DNA from: Paragemmobacter ruber
Lineage (GTDB): Bacteria > Pseudomonadota > Alphaproteobacteria > Rhodobacterales > Rhodobacteraceae
Direction: 5' to 3'
Assembly: GCF_009908315.1 (NCBI RefSeq)
Contig: NZ_JAAATW010000001.1
Span: 558,001-622,000 of the forward strand
DNA length: 64,000 nt
The notes under the pieces are model-generated. The model ran no database searches, had not been told where the DNA came from, and worked only from the letters and a program-made list of their open reading frames with translations. Shown piece after piece: positions 42,687 to 50,505 of the stretch. The position numbers were made by a program, and so were the translations under genes. Numbering within the stretch: position 1 is the first letter of the stretch; every line of letters starts with the position of its first letter.

Positions 42687-44405
42687 TCAGCTTGCCTTGG
42701 CCTGCGGCAGGCCCGTCGGGGCCGCCCCATGGCGCGACACCATGGTCATGATCTGCGACATCAGCTCCGGCGGCAGGCCGCGCGCGTTCAGCCCGGCCAG
42801 ATCCAGCCCGGCAGGCAGCCTGCGCCGCAGATGGAACCGGCCCAGCGCGCCCCGCACGCTTTCGGTCGCGCTCTGCATCTCGGCGGACGCCGCGGCCAGC
42901 TGATCGGCCTGCGAGCTTGTCTCCACCGACGCCTTCGCCACCTCGTTGATGGCAAGGTTGATCTGCGCCACGCCACGCGCCTGTTCGTCGCTGGCATCTG
43001 CGATGGAGTTGATGCGCTGCGCGGCCTGTTCGATCCCGCCCGCGATCTGGTCAAACGACGATTGGGTGTCCGACACCACCTTCACGCCGATGGCGACCCG
43101 GTCGGTGGACGCCTCGATCAGTTCCGACGTCTCCTTCGCCGCACGCGCGGACCGGGCGGCAAGGTTGCGCACTTCCTGCGCCACCACCGCAAAGCCACGC
43201 CCGTGCTGGCCGGCGCGCGCGGCCTCCACCGCCGCGTTCAGCGCCAGCAGGTTGGTCTGGAAGGCGATCTCGTCGATCACCTTGATGATCTTGCCGATAT
43301 CCTGCGAAGAGGTGCGGATCATGTCCATGGTCTGGACCATCTCATCCACCTTCACGCGGCCCTGCTGCGCCACCTCCGACGACGACTTGATCAGGCTGCG
43401 CGCCTCGATGGCCGAAGCGGCATTGCTGCGCACCGCCGCATCCGTCTGCTGCGCCGAGGACGACACCTCATCCGCCGAGGACGAGGTGACCTGCGCGCTG
43501 TTGGCCAGCGCCTGCGCCGACTGCGCGATCTGATCCACCGTCGTCGCGATCTGCGACACCTGCGCGGTGACAGTGCCGAAGGTATCGTTCAGCGAACTGT
43601 AGGCCTGTTCGAACGCGGCCACGATCACGCGGAATTCGCCCTCGAAGCGGGCGGTATCCACCTCGCGGTCAAGCCGCCCGTCCACGATGGCGGTGGACAG
43701 CGACTTGATCTCCTCCACCACGGCGATGAAGTTGTCGCGCACGGCATCCATCGCCTTGTTGATGAACACGCGCTCGCCGCCCAGCGGCTCCAGCCGATAG
43801 GCGAAATCGCCCGCCGCATAGCGTTCTGCGCAGGCGATGACCTTCTTCTTGGTGATGATGTGATCCTCGACCATCTGGTTCACGCGGCGCGCCAGATCGG
43901 CCAGCTCGGCATCGAATTTCTCGGGGTTCAGATAAGACGAAATCCGCCCCTCCGCATGATCGACCGCCATGGTGCGGATGTCGTTGATGATCATCTCGAT
44001 CTGACGGCGCCCCTCCATCGCGATGGTCATGTCCTGCCATTCGACAAAGACGCAGTTCAGCGATCCGTCCGGGCTGAAGCGCGGCGTCGCCTTGAAGCCG
44101 AGGTTGCGCCCCCCGATGGTGAACTTGCCATCATGCGGCTTGGTCATCTTGTCCATGATGCCGCGCTGGTAATGGGGGTTCTTGTGGAACACGTCGATGG
44201 ACTTGCCCACCACCTCGCGCGCATGGAAATGCGGCAGGTCGCGCTGGATATCGGCCTCGATCGCTTCGAACATGCGATACCCGGCTTCGTTCACATAGAC
44301 GATCCGCATCTGGCGATCTGCGACCATGATGGGATTGGAGAGAATTTCGATCGTCTCGAAAGCCGTCATCGACTCCCAAGCATTGGGCTGTTCCGCACTT
44401 GTCAT
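42687..44405 (-). CDS. Soluble PAS-domain methyl-accepting chemotaxis protein
   Basis: The 572-residue protein has an N-terminal PAS domain (about 12-125, [24 protein letters not shown]). A HAMP-like coiled coil (about 200-260) and the MCP signalling hairpin follow. The hairpin tip [22 protein letters not shown] lies near residue 377, extended by [22 protein letters not shown]. No transmembrane segment is present, so it is likely a cytosolic, perhaps redox- or ligand-sensing, receptor. No CheR/CheB-tethering pentapeptide is seen at the C-terminus. No che genes adjoin it; the array genes must be elsewhere. Regulated by its own promoter in 44406-44532. Confidence 0.92.
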   Translation of the reverse strand: MTSAEQPNAWESMTAFETIEILSNPIMVADRQMRIVYVNEAGYRMFEAIEADIQRDLPHFHAREVVGKSIDVFHKNPHYQRGIMDKMTKPHDGKFTIGGRNLGFKATPRFSPDGSLNCVFVEWQDMTIAMEGRRQIEMIINDIRTMAVDHAEGRISSYLNPEKFDAELADLARRVNQMVEDHIITKKKVIACAERYAAGDFAYRLEPLGGERVFINKAMDAVRDNFIAVVEEIKSLSTAIVDGRLDREVDTARFEGEFRVIVAAFEQAYSSLNDTFGTVTAQVSQIATTVDQIAQSAQALANSAQVTSSSADEVSSSAQQTDAAVRSNAASAIEARSLIKSSSEVAQQGRVKVDEMVQTMDMIRTSSQDIGKIIKVIDEIAFQTNLLALNAAVEAARAGQHGRGFAVVAQEVRNLAARSARAAKETSELIEASTDRVAIGVKVVSDTQSSFDQIAGGIEQAAQRINSIADASDEQARGVAQINLAINEVAKASVETSSQADQLAAASAEMQSATESVRGALGRFHLRRRLPAGLDLAGLNARGLPPELMSQIMTMVSRHGAAPTGLPQAKAS

Positions 44406-44532
44406 TCGCCACCTCCAGCAAAGAACTTCGCTATCGGAACGACGATCGGCCCATGGGCTTTAGCCCACTATCATGTGGCCATGCCCGCTACAGCCATTCG
44501 GATGGATGGGCACGGCGGGCGCCCGGCGGGCC

Positions 44533-45288
44533 TCATCCGGCAATCCGCACCGCCGTTTCCGCCCCGCGCAGCGCAGCGGCAAGGTCGGGCGGCGGCGGCT
44601 GATCGGTGACCAGCGCATCCACCATGGCAAAGCCGCACACCCGGATCACCCCGCGCCGCCCGAACTTCGTGGCATCCGTGGCCACCACCCGTTGCGCCCC
44701 GCAGGTCAGCACGGCGCGGGCGAACTCGGCCTCCTGCAGGTCGTAATCCATCACCCCCCCGGCATCCACCGCCCCGGCCGAGATGATGGCATGTTCCACC
44801 GAAAACCGCCCGATGAACTCCAGCGCCGATGCCCCCAGCGCCGCGCCGGAATCGCCGCGCAACTCGCCCCCCGCCATGAAGACGCGGTTGCCGTTCACCG
44901 TGGCAAGGATGCGCGCGATGTCGGATGAATTGGTCACCACCACAAGCCGCCGGTGCCGCAGCAGCGCGCGCGCGATGAAACTCGTGGTCGTGCCGGTGTC
45001 CAGCATCACCGATGCGCCATCCGCGATCCCCGCCGCCACCGCCCGCGCGATCGCACGCTTGCCCGCCGCATTCTCGCGCATCCGCCGGTCAAAGGGCGCC
45101 TCGCCCGTCTGCCCCGCCAGCCCCACCGCGCCATGGCTGCGCACCGCCGATCCGGCCTCCACCAGCGCGCGGATGTCGCGCCGCGCGGTTTCCGCCGATA
45201 TCCCCAAGGCCGCCGCCACTTCGGCAATGGGCAACATCCCCCGCCCGTCCAGCAGTTTCAAAAGCTCGCCCTGACGCCGCGAAACCAT
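44533..45288 (-). CDS. DeoR/GlpR-family transcriptional regulator
   Basis: The 251-residue protein has an N-terminal winged HTH (MVSRRQGELLKLLDGRGMLPIAEVAAALGISAETARRDI) and the DeoR C-terminal sugar-phosphate-type domain with SVMLDTGTTTSFIARAL (about 90-106). The ATG at 45288 precedes the helix as usual; the open frame extends to 45354 without family character. It is divergent from the betaine-type ABC operon starting at 45511. Three TGACCG direct repeats lie upstream (45308-45345), so it is probably the operon's repressor. A phosphorylated ligand is typical of the family, in keeping with kinase genes in the operon. Confidence 0.88.
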   Translation of the reverse strand: MVSRRQGELLKLLDGRGMLPIAEVAAALGISAETARRDIRALVEAGSAVRSHGAVGLAGQTGEAPFDRRMRENAAGKRAIARAVAAGIADGASVMLDTGTTTSFIARALLRHRRLVVVTNSSDIARILATVNGNRVFMAGGELRGDSGAALGASALEFIGRFSVEHAIISAGAVDAGGVMDYDLQEAEFARAVLTCGAQRVVATDATKFGRRGVIRVCGFAMVDALVTDQPPPPDLAAALRGAETAVRIAG

Positions 45289-45307
45289 GCCGCTTCCTTT
45301 CACCCAC

Positions 45308-45345
45308 TGACCGAAGTTGACCGTATTCCGTGGATAACATGACCG
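45308..45345. promoter_or_regulatory. TGACCG direct repeats (candidate DeoR operator)
   Basis: TGACCG occurs at 45308, 45318 and 45340, spaced 10 and 22 bp, about one and two helical turns. The array lies 20 bases upstream of the DeoR-type start and 165 bases before the ABC binding-protein gene. Direct-repeat operators are usual for DeoR-family proteins. Confidence 0.5.
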
Positions 45346-45510
45346 AATACACAATCCTACCCCATCAAACGGTCAGCAAAATCGCAAGTCCGCCCAGAAT
45401 CCATTTGACACCCTGCCGTTGCCTTCGCGTAACCTTCCCTCCAGCGATATCCCGGCGCGGCAAAAGCTGCCCCGAAAACTGCCCCAAAAACAAATCGCAG
45501 GGAGTTCACG

Positions 45511-46482
45511 ATGCGCCGTTCCTCACCGTTCCGTTCCGGTCTTCGCCCGTTTGCCCTCGCCACCGCCTTGACCGCCAGCACGGCCCTCGCCGCCGCGGCG
45601 CAAGAATCCACCGATCCCATCAAGCTCACCCTGCATGACTGGACCGGCCAGCTCATCACCACCCAACTGATGGGCGAGGTGCTGAAAAAGGCGGGCTACA
45701 GCGTCGAATACGTGCAGGCGGACTACCTCGCCCAATTCCCCGGCCTCGAATCCGGCGATCTGCATGTCGCGATGGAACTGTGGGACACCACCGCCCGCGA
45801 CGCGCTCGATGCCTCCGTCGCCACAGGAAATGTCGAGGTGTTCGGCCCCACCGGCATGAAGGCCAAGGAAGAATGGTGGTATCCCACCTACATGAAGGAA
45901 CTCTGCCCCGGCCTGCCCAACTGGGAAGCGCTGAAAGACCCCGCCTGCGCCGAGGCCTTCTCCACCGCCGAGACCGCGCCCAAGGGCCGCTATCTGGGCG
46001 GCCCCGTCACCTGGGGCGGCTATGACGAGGAACGCATCGCCTCCCTCGACCTGCCGTTCGAGGTGATCCATGCCGGCACCGACGGCGCGCTCTTCGCCGA
46101 ACTCGAAAGCGCCTATCAGCGCAAGGCTCCCATCATCCTGTGGATCTACGATCCGCACTGGGCCCCCGCGAAATATGAGGGCGAATTCGTCGAATTCCCC
46201 ACCTATTCCGTCGAATGTTACACCGATCCCGCCGTCAGCCTGAACCCCGACGCCACGCATGACTGCGGCAAACCCTTTGGTGAGATCTGGAAGGCAGGCT
46301 GGGTGGGGCTCAAGGACAAATGGCCCGGCGCGCACAAGGCCATTCAGGCCTTCACCTTGGACAACAAGGAAATGGGCAACATGATCGCCGAGGTGGACCT
46401 CAACGGCAAAACGGTCGAAGCCGTGGTCGCCGACTGGATGGCCGCGAACGAAGCACGGTGGAGCGGCTGGATCGCCCAGTAA
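45511..46482 (+). CDS. Quaternary-amine type ABC transporter binding protein (ProX/OpuAC family)
   Basis: The 323-residue periplasmic protein has a signal peptide ending near residue 30 (ALAAAAQES). It has an OpuAC domain with KLTLHDWTGQLITTQLMGEVLKKAGYSVEYVQ, ESGDLHVAMELWDTTARDAL and ECYTDPAVSLNPDATHDCGKPFGE. It is tryptophan-rich (HDWTG, ELWDT, EEWWYP, PHWAP, EIWKAGW), as expected for an aromatic cage that binds trimethylammonium groups. The ligand could be glycine betaine, choline or an unusual methylated amine. A hairpin follows its stop. Confidence 0.88.
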   Translation: MRRSSPFRSGLRPFALATALTASTALAAAAQESTDPIKLTLHDWTGQLITTQLMGEVLKKAGYSVEYVQADYLAQFPGLESGDLHVAMELWDTTARDALDASVATGNVEVFGPTGMKAKEEWWYPTYMKELCPGLPNWEALKDPACAEAFSTAETAPKGRYLGGPVTWGGYDEERIASLDLPFEVIHAGTDGALFAELESAYQRKAPIILWIYDPHWAPAKYEGEFVEFPTYSVECYTDPAVSLNPDATHDCGKPFGEIWKAGWVGLKDKWPGAHKAIQAFTLDNKEMGNMIAEVDLNGKTVEAVVADWMAANEARWSGWIAQ

Positions 46483-46485
46483 GGC

Positions 46486-46511
46486 CCGCGCCTTCGCCCC
46501 CGGGGGCGCGG
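46486..46511 (+). other. Hairpin between binding-protein and ATPase genes
   Basis: Arms CCGCGCC (46486-46492) and GGCGCGG (46505-46511) can form a GC-rich stem, and the 12 bases between contain a further CCCC/GGGG pairing. There is no T-run. Such intercistronic structures often raise expression of the binding protein over the membrane components. Confidence 0.45.
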
Positions 46512-46568
46512 TACACCAGCGCCGCCCCCCACCCCGCTTCCGCTGTCTCGCCCGAAGGACCAGCCGCC

Positions 46569-47624
46569 GTGCTGACGCCCGCCCCCGCCACATCCCCCGC
46601 CGCAAGCCCTGCCGAAAAACTCGTCTGCCGCAACGTATGGAAGGTCTTCGGCGCCCGCGCGGATGAGGCCTTCGCCCATCTCGGCCGCGATCCCGCGCCC
46701 GATGCGCTGCTGCAAGCGGGCCTTGTCCCCGCCGTCCGCGCGGTAGACCTGTCGGTGCAGACGGGCGAGATCTTCGTCATCATGGGCCTGTCGGGTTCCG
46801 GCAAATCCACCCTCGTGCGCTGCCTGTCGCGCCTGATCGAACCCACGGCAGGCGAAATCCTCTTCAACGGCCAGAACCTCCTTGCCGCCTCGGAAGCCGA
46901 GATGATCGACCTGCGCCGCCACAAGATGGGCATGGTGTTCCAGCACTTCGCCCTGCTGCCCCATCTGACCGTGCTCGAAAACGTGGCCTTCCCGCTCGAG
47001 GTGCAGGGAATCGACCGCAGCCGCCGCGAAGCCCGGGCGCGCGAGATCATCACCCTCGTCGGCCTTGCGGGCCGCGAAGCCAGCTACCCGCGCCAGTTGT
47101 CGGGCGGCCAGCAACAGCGCGTGGGCATCGCCCGCTCGCTGGCGGTGGAACCCGAACTCTGGTTCCTCGATGAACCCTTCTCCGCCCTCGATCCACTGAT
47201 CCGGCGCGAATTGCAGGATGAATTCCTCCGCCTGCAATCGGCCCTTCGCAAGACCATCGTCTTCATCACCCATGATTTTGACGAGGCGATCCGTCTGGCC
47301 GACCGCATCGCCATCATGAAGGACGGGCGCGTGGAACAGATCGGCACGCCCGAAGACCTCGTCCTCACCCCCGCCACCGATTACGTCCGCGACTTCACCC
47401 GCGCCGTCCCAAAGGCCAAGGCCGTGCGCGTGGCCTCCCTCGCCCGCCCCGATACCCCGCCCGACGGCGCCCCCCGCATCCCCGCCCGCGCCACGGTGGC
47501 CGAGGCCGGCACCGCCCTTCTCGGCGGCGCCGACACCCTCGCCGTGGTGGATCAGGCAGGCCGGATCATCGGATCCCTGCGGCGCGAAGATGTGGTGACC
47601 CTCATCCTCGGCGGGGCCGGATGA
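46569..47624 (+). CDS. Quaternary-amine ABC transporter ATP-binding protein (ProV-like)
   Basis: The 351-residue ATPase has a ProV-type N-terminal extension (NVWKVFGARADEAFAHLGRD), Walker A MGLSGSGKST and a QHFALLPHLTVLENVAFPLE Q-loop. The signature LSGGQQQRVGIARSLA, Walker B LWFLDEPFSALD and HDFDEAIRLADRIAIMKDG follow. A single CBS-like C-terminal segment (TLAVVDQAGRIIGSLRREDV) may sense ionic strength. The start is GTG at 46569 with AAGGA upstream; no ATG is nearby. The stop overlaps the permease ATG by 4 bases. Confidence 0.92.
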   Translation: MLTPAPATSPAASPAEKLVCRNVWKVFGARADEAFAHLGRDPAPDALLQAGLVPAVRAVDLSVQTGEIFVIMGLSGSGKSTLVRCLSRLIEPTAGEILFNGQNLLAASEAEMIDLRRHKMGMVFQHFALLPHLTVLENVAFPLEVQGIDRSRREARAREIITLVGLAGREASYPRQLSGGQQQRVGIARSLAVEPELWFLDEPFSALDPLIRRELQDEFLRLQSALRKTIVFITHDFDEAIRLADRIAIMKDGRVEQIGTPEDLVLTPATDYVRDFTRAVPKAKAVRVASLARPDTPPDGAPRIPARATVAEAGTALLGGADTLAVVDQAGRIIGSLRREDVVTLILGGAG

Positions 47625-49618
47625 CCGCCCTGCCCGCCCCCGCCCCCACCATCGCCAGCCCGCGCCTGATCTGGGGCATCGCCCTGTCCTTGGCCGCGAT
47701 CCTCTGGCTATGGGGCCAGACGCTGGCCCCCTTCGCCTTTGAATACCCAAAGGCCCTGCAAATCCCCGCCGCGCGCTGGATCGGCGGGGCGATCACCTGG
47801 CTGGTGAAAGAGGCAAGCCTCGGCCCCCTCGCCTTTTCCGACATCACCCGCGCCATCGCCGCGCTGATCGACCTGCCCTATCGCGCCGTCCTGTCGCTCC
47901 TCGCCACCGGCCTTCTGTCGGGCGAAGGCTCCAGCGCCGTGCAGCTTTGGCCGCCCCTGCCTTGGGTCGCGGTGGTGGGCCTCATGGCGCTGATCGGGCT
48001 TTATGCCGGGGGTCTGCCGCTGGCCCTGACCGCCGCCGCCTGCATGACCTTCATCGCCGTCTTCGGCCAATGGCAAAGCGCCATGGTCACGCTTGCCTCC
48101 ATCGTCGTGGCCGTCCCCCTAGGCGTGGTAGGTGGCCTGCTCATCGGCATCGCCGCATGGCGCACCCCGTGGCTCGACCGCGCGCTGAAACCCTTTCTCG
48201 ACCTGATGCAGACCATGCCGGTCTTTGCCTATCTGGTGCCGATCCTGATCCTTTTCGGCTTCGGCCCCACGGCGGCCATCGTCGCCACGCTGATCTATGC
48301 CATGCCGCCGATGATCCGCATCACCACGCTGGCCCTGCAGCGCGTGCCGGCGGAAATCCACGACCTCGGCCGCATGGTGGGCTGCACCCCCCGCCAGATG
48401 ACGTGGCGGGTGCTGGTGCCATCCGCGCGCGAACCCCTGCTGGTGGGCGTCAATCAGGTGATCATGCAATCGCTCAACATGGTCATCATCGCCTCGATGA
48501 TCGGCGCGGGCGGGCTTGGCTTCGATGTCCTGAACGCACTGCGCCGCCTCGATTTCGGCGCGGGGCTCGAGGCGGGGCTGGCCATCGTGGCGCTGGCCGT
48601 CACGCTCGACCGGCTGTCACAGGCGCTTGCCCGCCGCAGCCGCGGCCCGCGTCCCGCGGGCAACGCCCTGCACCGCCACCCCTATCTCGCCGCCGCGCTG
48701 GCCCTGATCGTGGCGACCACCCTGATGGGCCAGCTGATCCCCGCCATCCAGACCTATCCCGAAGCCGCCCGCCTGACGACCAGCCCCTTCTGGGCGGCGG
48801 CGGTGGAATGGATCAACGTCAACTTCTTCGACACGCTCGAGGCGATCAAGAACGCCATCCTCCTCGGCCTCCTGATCCCGGTGAAGCGCTTCCTCCTGTC
48901 GCTGCCATGGCTGGCCGTCGTGGCCCTGCTTGCGCTTGCCGGCTGGCGTTTGGGCGGCTGGCGGCTCGCCCTGCTGACGGGGGGCCTCTCCTTTCTCATC
49001 GCCGCCACCGGGCAATGGGAAAAGGCGATGATCACCGTCTATCTCTGCGGCATCGCCAGCCTGATCGCCATGGCGCTGGGCCTGCCCATCGCCATCGCTG
49101 TGGCCGACCGCGACCGCGCATGGACGATCACCCGCGCCCTCATCGACACGCTGCAAACCCTGCCCTCCTTCGTCTACCTCATGCCCGTGGTCATGCTGTT
49201 TCGCGTGGGCGATTTCACCGCCCTCATCGCGGTGGTGGCCTATGCCATCGTCGCCTCCATCCGCTACACCGTGCTGGGCCTGCAAGGTGTGGACCCAAGG
49301 CTGATCGAGGCAGGCCGCGCCATGGGCTGCACCGACTGGCAGATCCTCACCCGTATCCGCCTGCGCCTTGCGCTGCCCGAAATCCTTCTGGGCCTAAATC
49401 AAACGATCATGTTTGCGCTGGCCATGCTGGTGATCACCGCCCTCGTCGGCACCCGCGATCTTGGGCAAGACGTGTACATCGCGCTGACCAAGGCCAATCC
49501 CGGCAACGGCCTTGTCGCGGGCCTCGCCATCGCCTTCATCGCCATCATCGCCGACCGCCTGATCCACGCCGCCGCCGAGGCGCAGCGCCGCAAGCTCGGC
49601 CTCGGGGGGCCCGCATGA
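47621..49618 (+). CDS. Tandem-fused ABC permease (ProW-ProW)
   Basis: The 665-residue membrane protein consists of two homologous permease halves. The first core has FLDLMQTMPVFAYLVPILILFGFGPTAAIVATLIYAMPPMIRITTLALQ near residue 195. The second has ALIDTLQTLPSFVYLMPVVMLFRVGDFTALIAVVAYAIVASIRYTVLGLQ near residue 510. Each carries an EAA-type loop (GRMVGCTPRQMTWRVLVPSA; GRAMGCTDWQILTRIRLRLA). Typical ProW is one half, forming a homodimer, so this fusion would be an intramolecular dimer. Coupled by ATGA to the ATPase and the kinase genes. Confidence 0.9.
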   Translation: MTALPAPAPTIASPRLIWGIALSLAAILWLWGQTLAPFAFEYPKALQIPAARWIGGAITWLVKEASLGPLAFSDITRAIAALIDLPYRAVLSLLATGLLSGEGSSAVQLWPPLPWVAVVGLMALIGLYAGGLPLALTAAACMTFIAVFGQWQSAMVTLASIVVAVPLGVVGGLLIGIAAWRTPWLDRALKPFLDLMQTMPVFAYLVPILILFGFGPTAAIVATLIYAMPPMIRITTLALQRVPAEIHDLGRMVGCTPRQMTWRVLVPSAREPLLVGVNQVIMQSLNMVIIASMIGAGGLGFDVLNALRRLDFGAGLEAGLAIVALAVTLDRLSQALARRSRGPRPAGNALHRHPYLAAALALIVATTLMGQLIPAIQTYPEAARLTTSPFWAAAVEWINVNFFDTLEAIKNAILLGLLIPVKRFLLSLPWLAVVALLALAGWRLGGWRLALLTGGLSFLIAATGQWEKAMITVYLCGIASLIAMALGLPIAIAVADRDRAWTITRALIDTLQTLPSFVYLMPVVMLFRVGDFTALIAVVAYAIVASIRYTVLGLQGVDPRLIEAGRAMGCTDWQILTRIRLRLALPEILLGLNQTIMFALAMLVITALVGTRDLGQDVYIALTKANPGNGLVAGLAIAFIAIIADRLIHAAAEAQRRKLGLGGPA

Positions 49619-50505
49619 CAGCCGACATGATCCCCGCCAAACTCCGCGCCCTTCCCTTCACCGGCCCCATCACCGCCGAACCCCTGCTGGGGGGCCTGTC
49701 GAACGAAAGCTGGAAGGTCACCGATGCGCGCGGCCCCCATGTCGTCCGCTTTGGCCACGACTTCCCCTTCCACCACGTCGATCGCACGCGCGAGGTGATG
49801 GTGGCCCGCGCCGCCCATGCCGCAGGCTTCGGCCCTGCCGTCGAACACGCCGCCCCCGGCGTGTCGGTCGTGGAATACCTGCCCGCCCGCACCTGGGGCC
49901 CCGAAGACCTCCGCGCCAACCCCGAACGCGTGGGCGACCTTCTGCGCCGCTTCCACCACCAGATGCCCGCCCATATCGCGGGCGCGGCCTTCCTGTTCTG
50001 GCCCTTCCACGTCATCCGCGACTATGCCCGCACGCTCCACGCGGGCGACAGCCCCTTCACCCCCGACCTGCCCGCCCTTCTGAACCTCGCCACCGAACTG
50101 GAAGCCGCCCAAATCCCCCTGCCCCTCATCTTCGGCCATCACGACCTGCTGCCTGCCAACTTCCTCGACGATGGCACCCGCCTCTGGCTGATCGACTACG
50201 AATATGCAGGCTTCGGCACCGCGCTGTTCGACCTTGCCGGTGCGGCCTCCAACGCGGACATGACCCCGTTCGAGACCGACCGCCTGCTCCTCGCCTATTT
50301 CGGCGAAAGACCCGCCCCCCCCCTCCGCCGCGCCTTTGATGCCATGCAATGCGCGAGCCTCTTGCGCGAGGCGATGTGGGCCATGGTCTCCGACCTCCAC
50401 CTCGCCGCACCGGGGGCCGATTACGCGACTTACGCGCGCGAAAACCTCACCAAGCTCGACGCCGCCCTCACCCAATACCACTCCGCATACGGAAGCGCCA
50501 AATGA
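49615..50505 (+). CDS. Choline-kinase/APH-like phosphotransferase
   Basis: The 296-residue cytosolic protein begins with an N-lobe containing PLLGGLSNESWKV and VRFGHDFPFHHVDRTREVMVA. It has the catalytic loop HHDLLPANFL (about residue 180) and the DxG-like IDYEYAGFG metal motif, which fit the APH/choline kinase/LicA fold. It lies between the betaine-type permease and a dimethylglycine-dehydrogenase-like oxidase with ATGA overlaps on both sides. It may phosphorylate an imported amino-alcohol-like substrate, and a DeoR-type repressor would sense the phosphate. Substrate unproven. Confidence 0.85.
   Translation: MTADMIPAKLRALPFTGPITAEPLLGGLSNESWKVTDARGPHVVRFGHDFPFHHVDRTREVMVARAAHAAGFGPAVEHAAPGVSVVEYLPARTWGPEDLRANPERVGDLLRRFHHQMPAHIAGAAFLFWPFHVIRDYARTLHAGDSPFTPDLPALLNLATELEAAQIPLPLIFGHHDLLPANFLDDGTRLWLIDYEYAGFGTALFDLAGAASNADMTPFETDRLLLAYFGERPAPPLRRAFDAMQCASLLREAMWAMVSDLHLAAPGADYATYARENLTKLDAALTQYHSAYGSAK

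Noticed and set aside
42627-44609. A 660-codon plus-strand open frame opposite the chemotaxis receptor
   Set aside because: It is antisense to an MCP with an unmistakable signalling hairpin, and rich in Arg/His/Leu without any family pattern.
47947-49614. Plus-strand open frame that continues into the kinase gene at 49615
   Set aside because: The upstream part is an out-of-frame shadow of the fused permease; only the part from ATG 49615 has kinase motifs.
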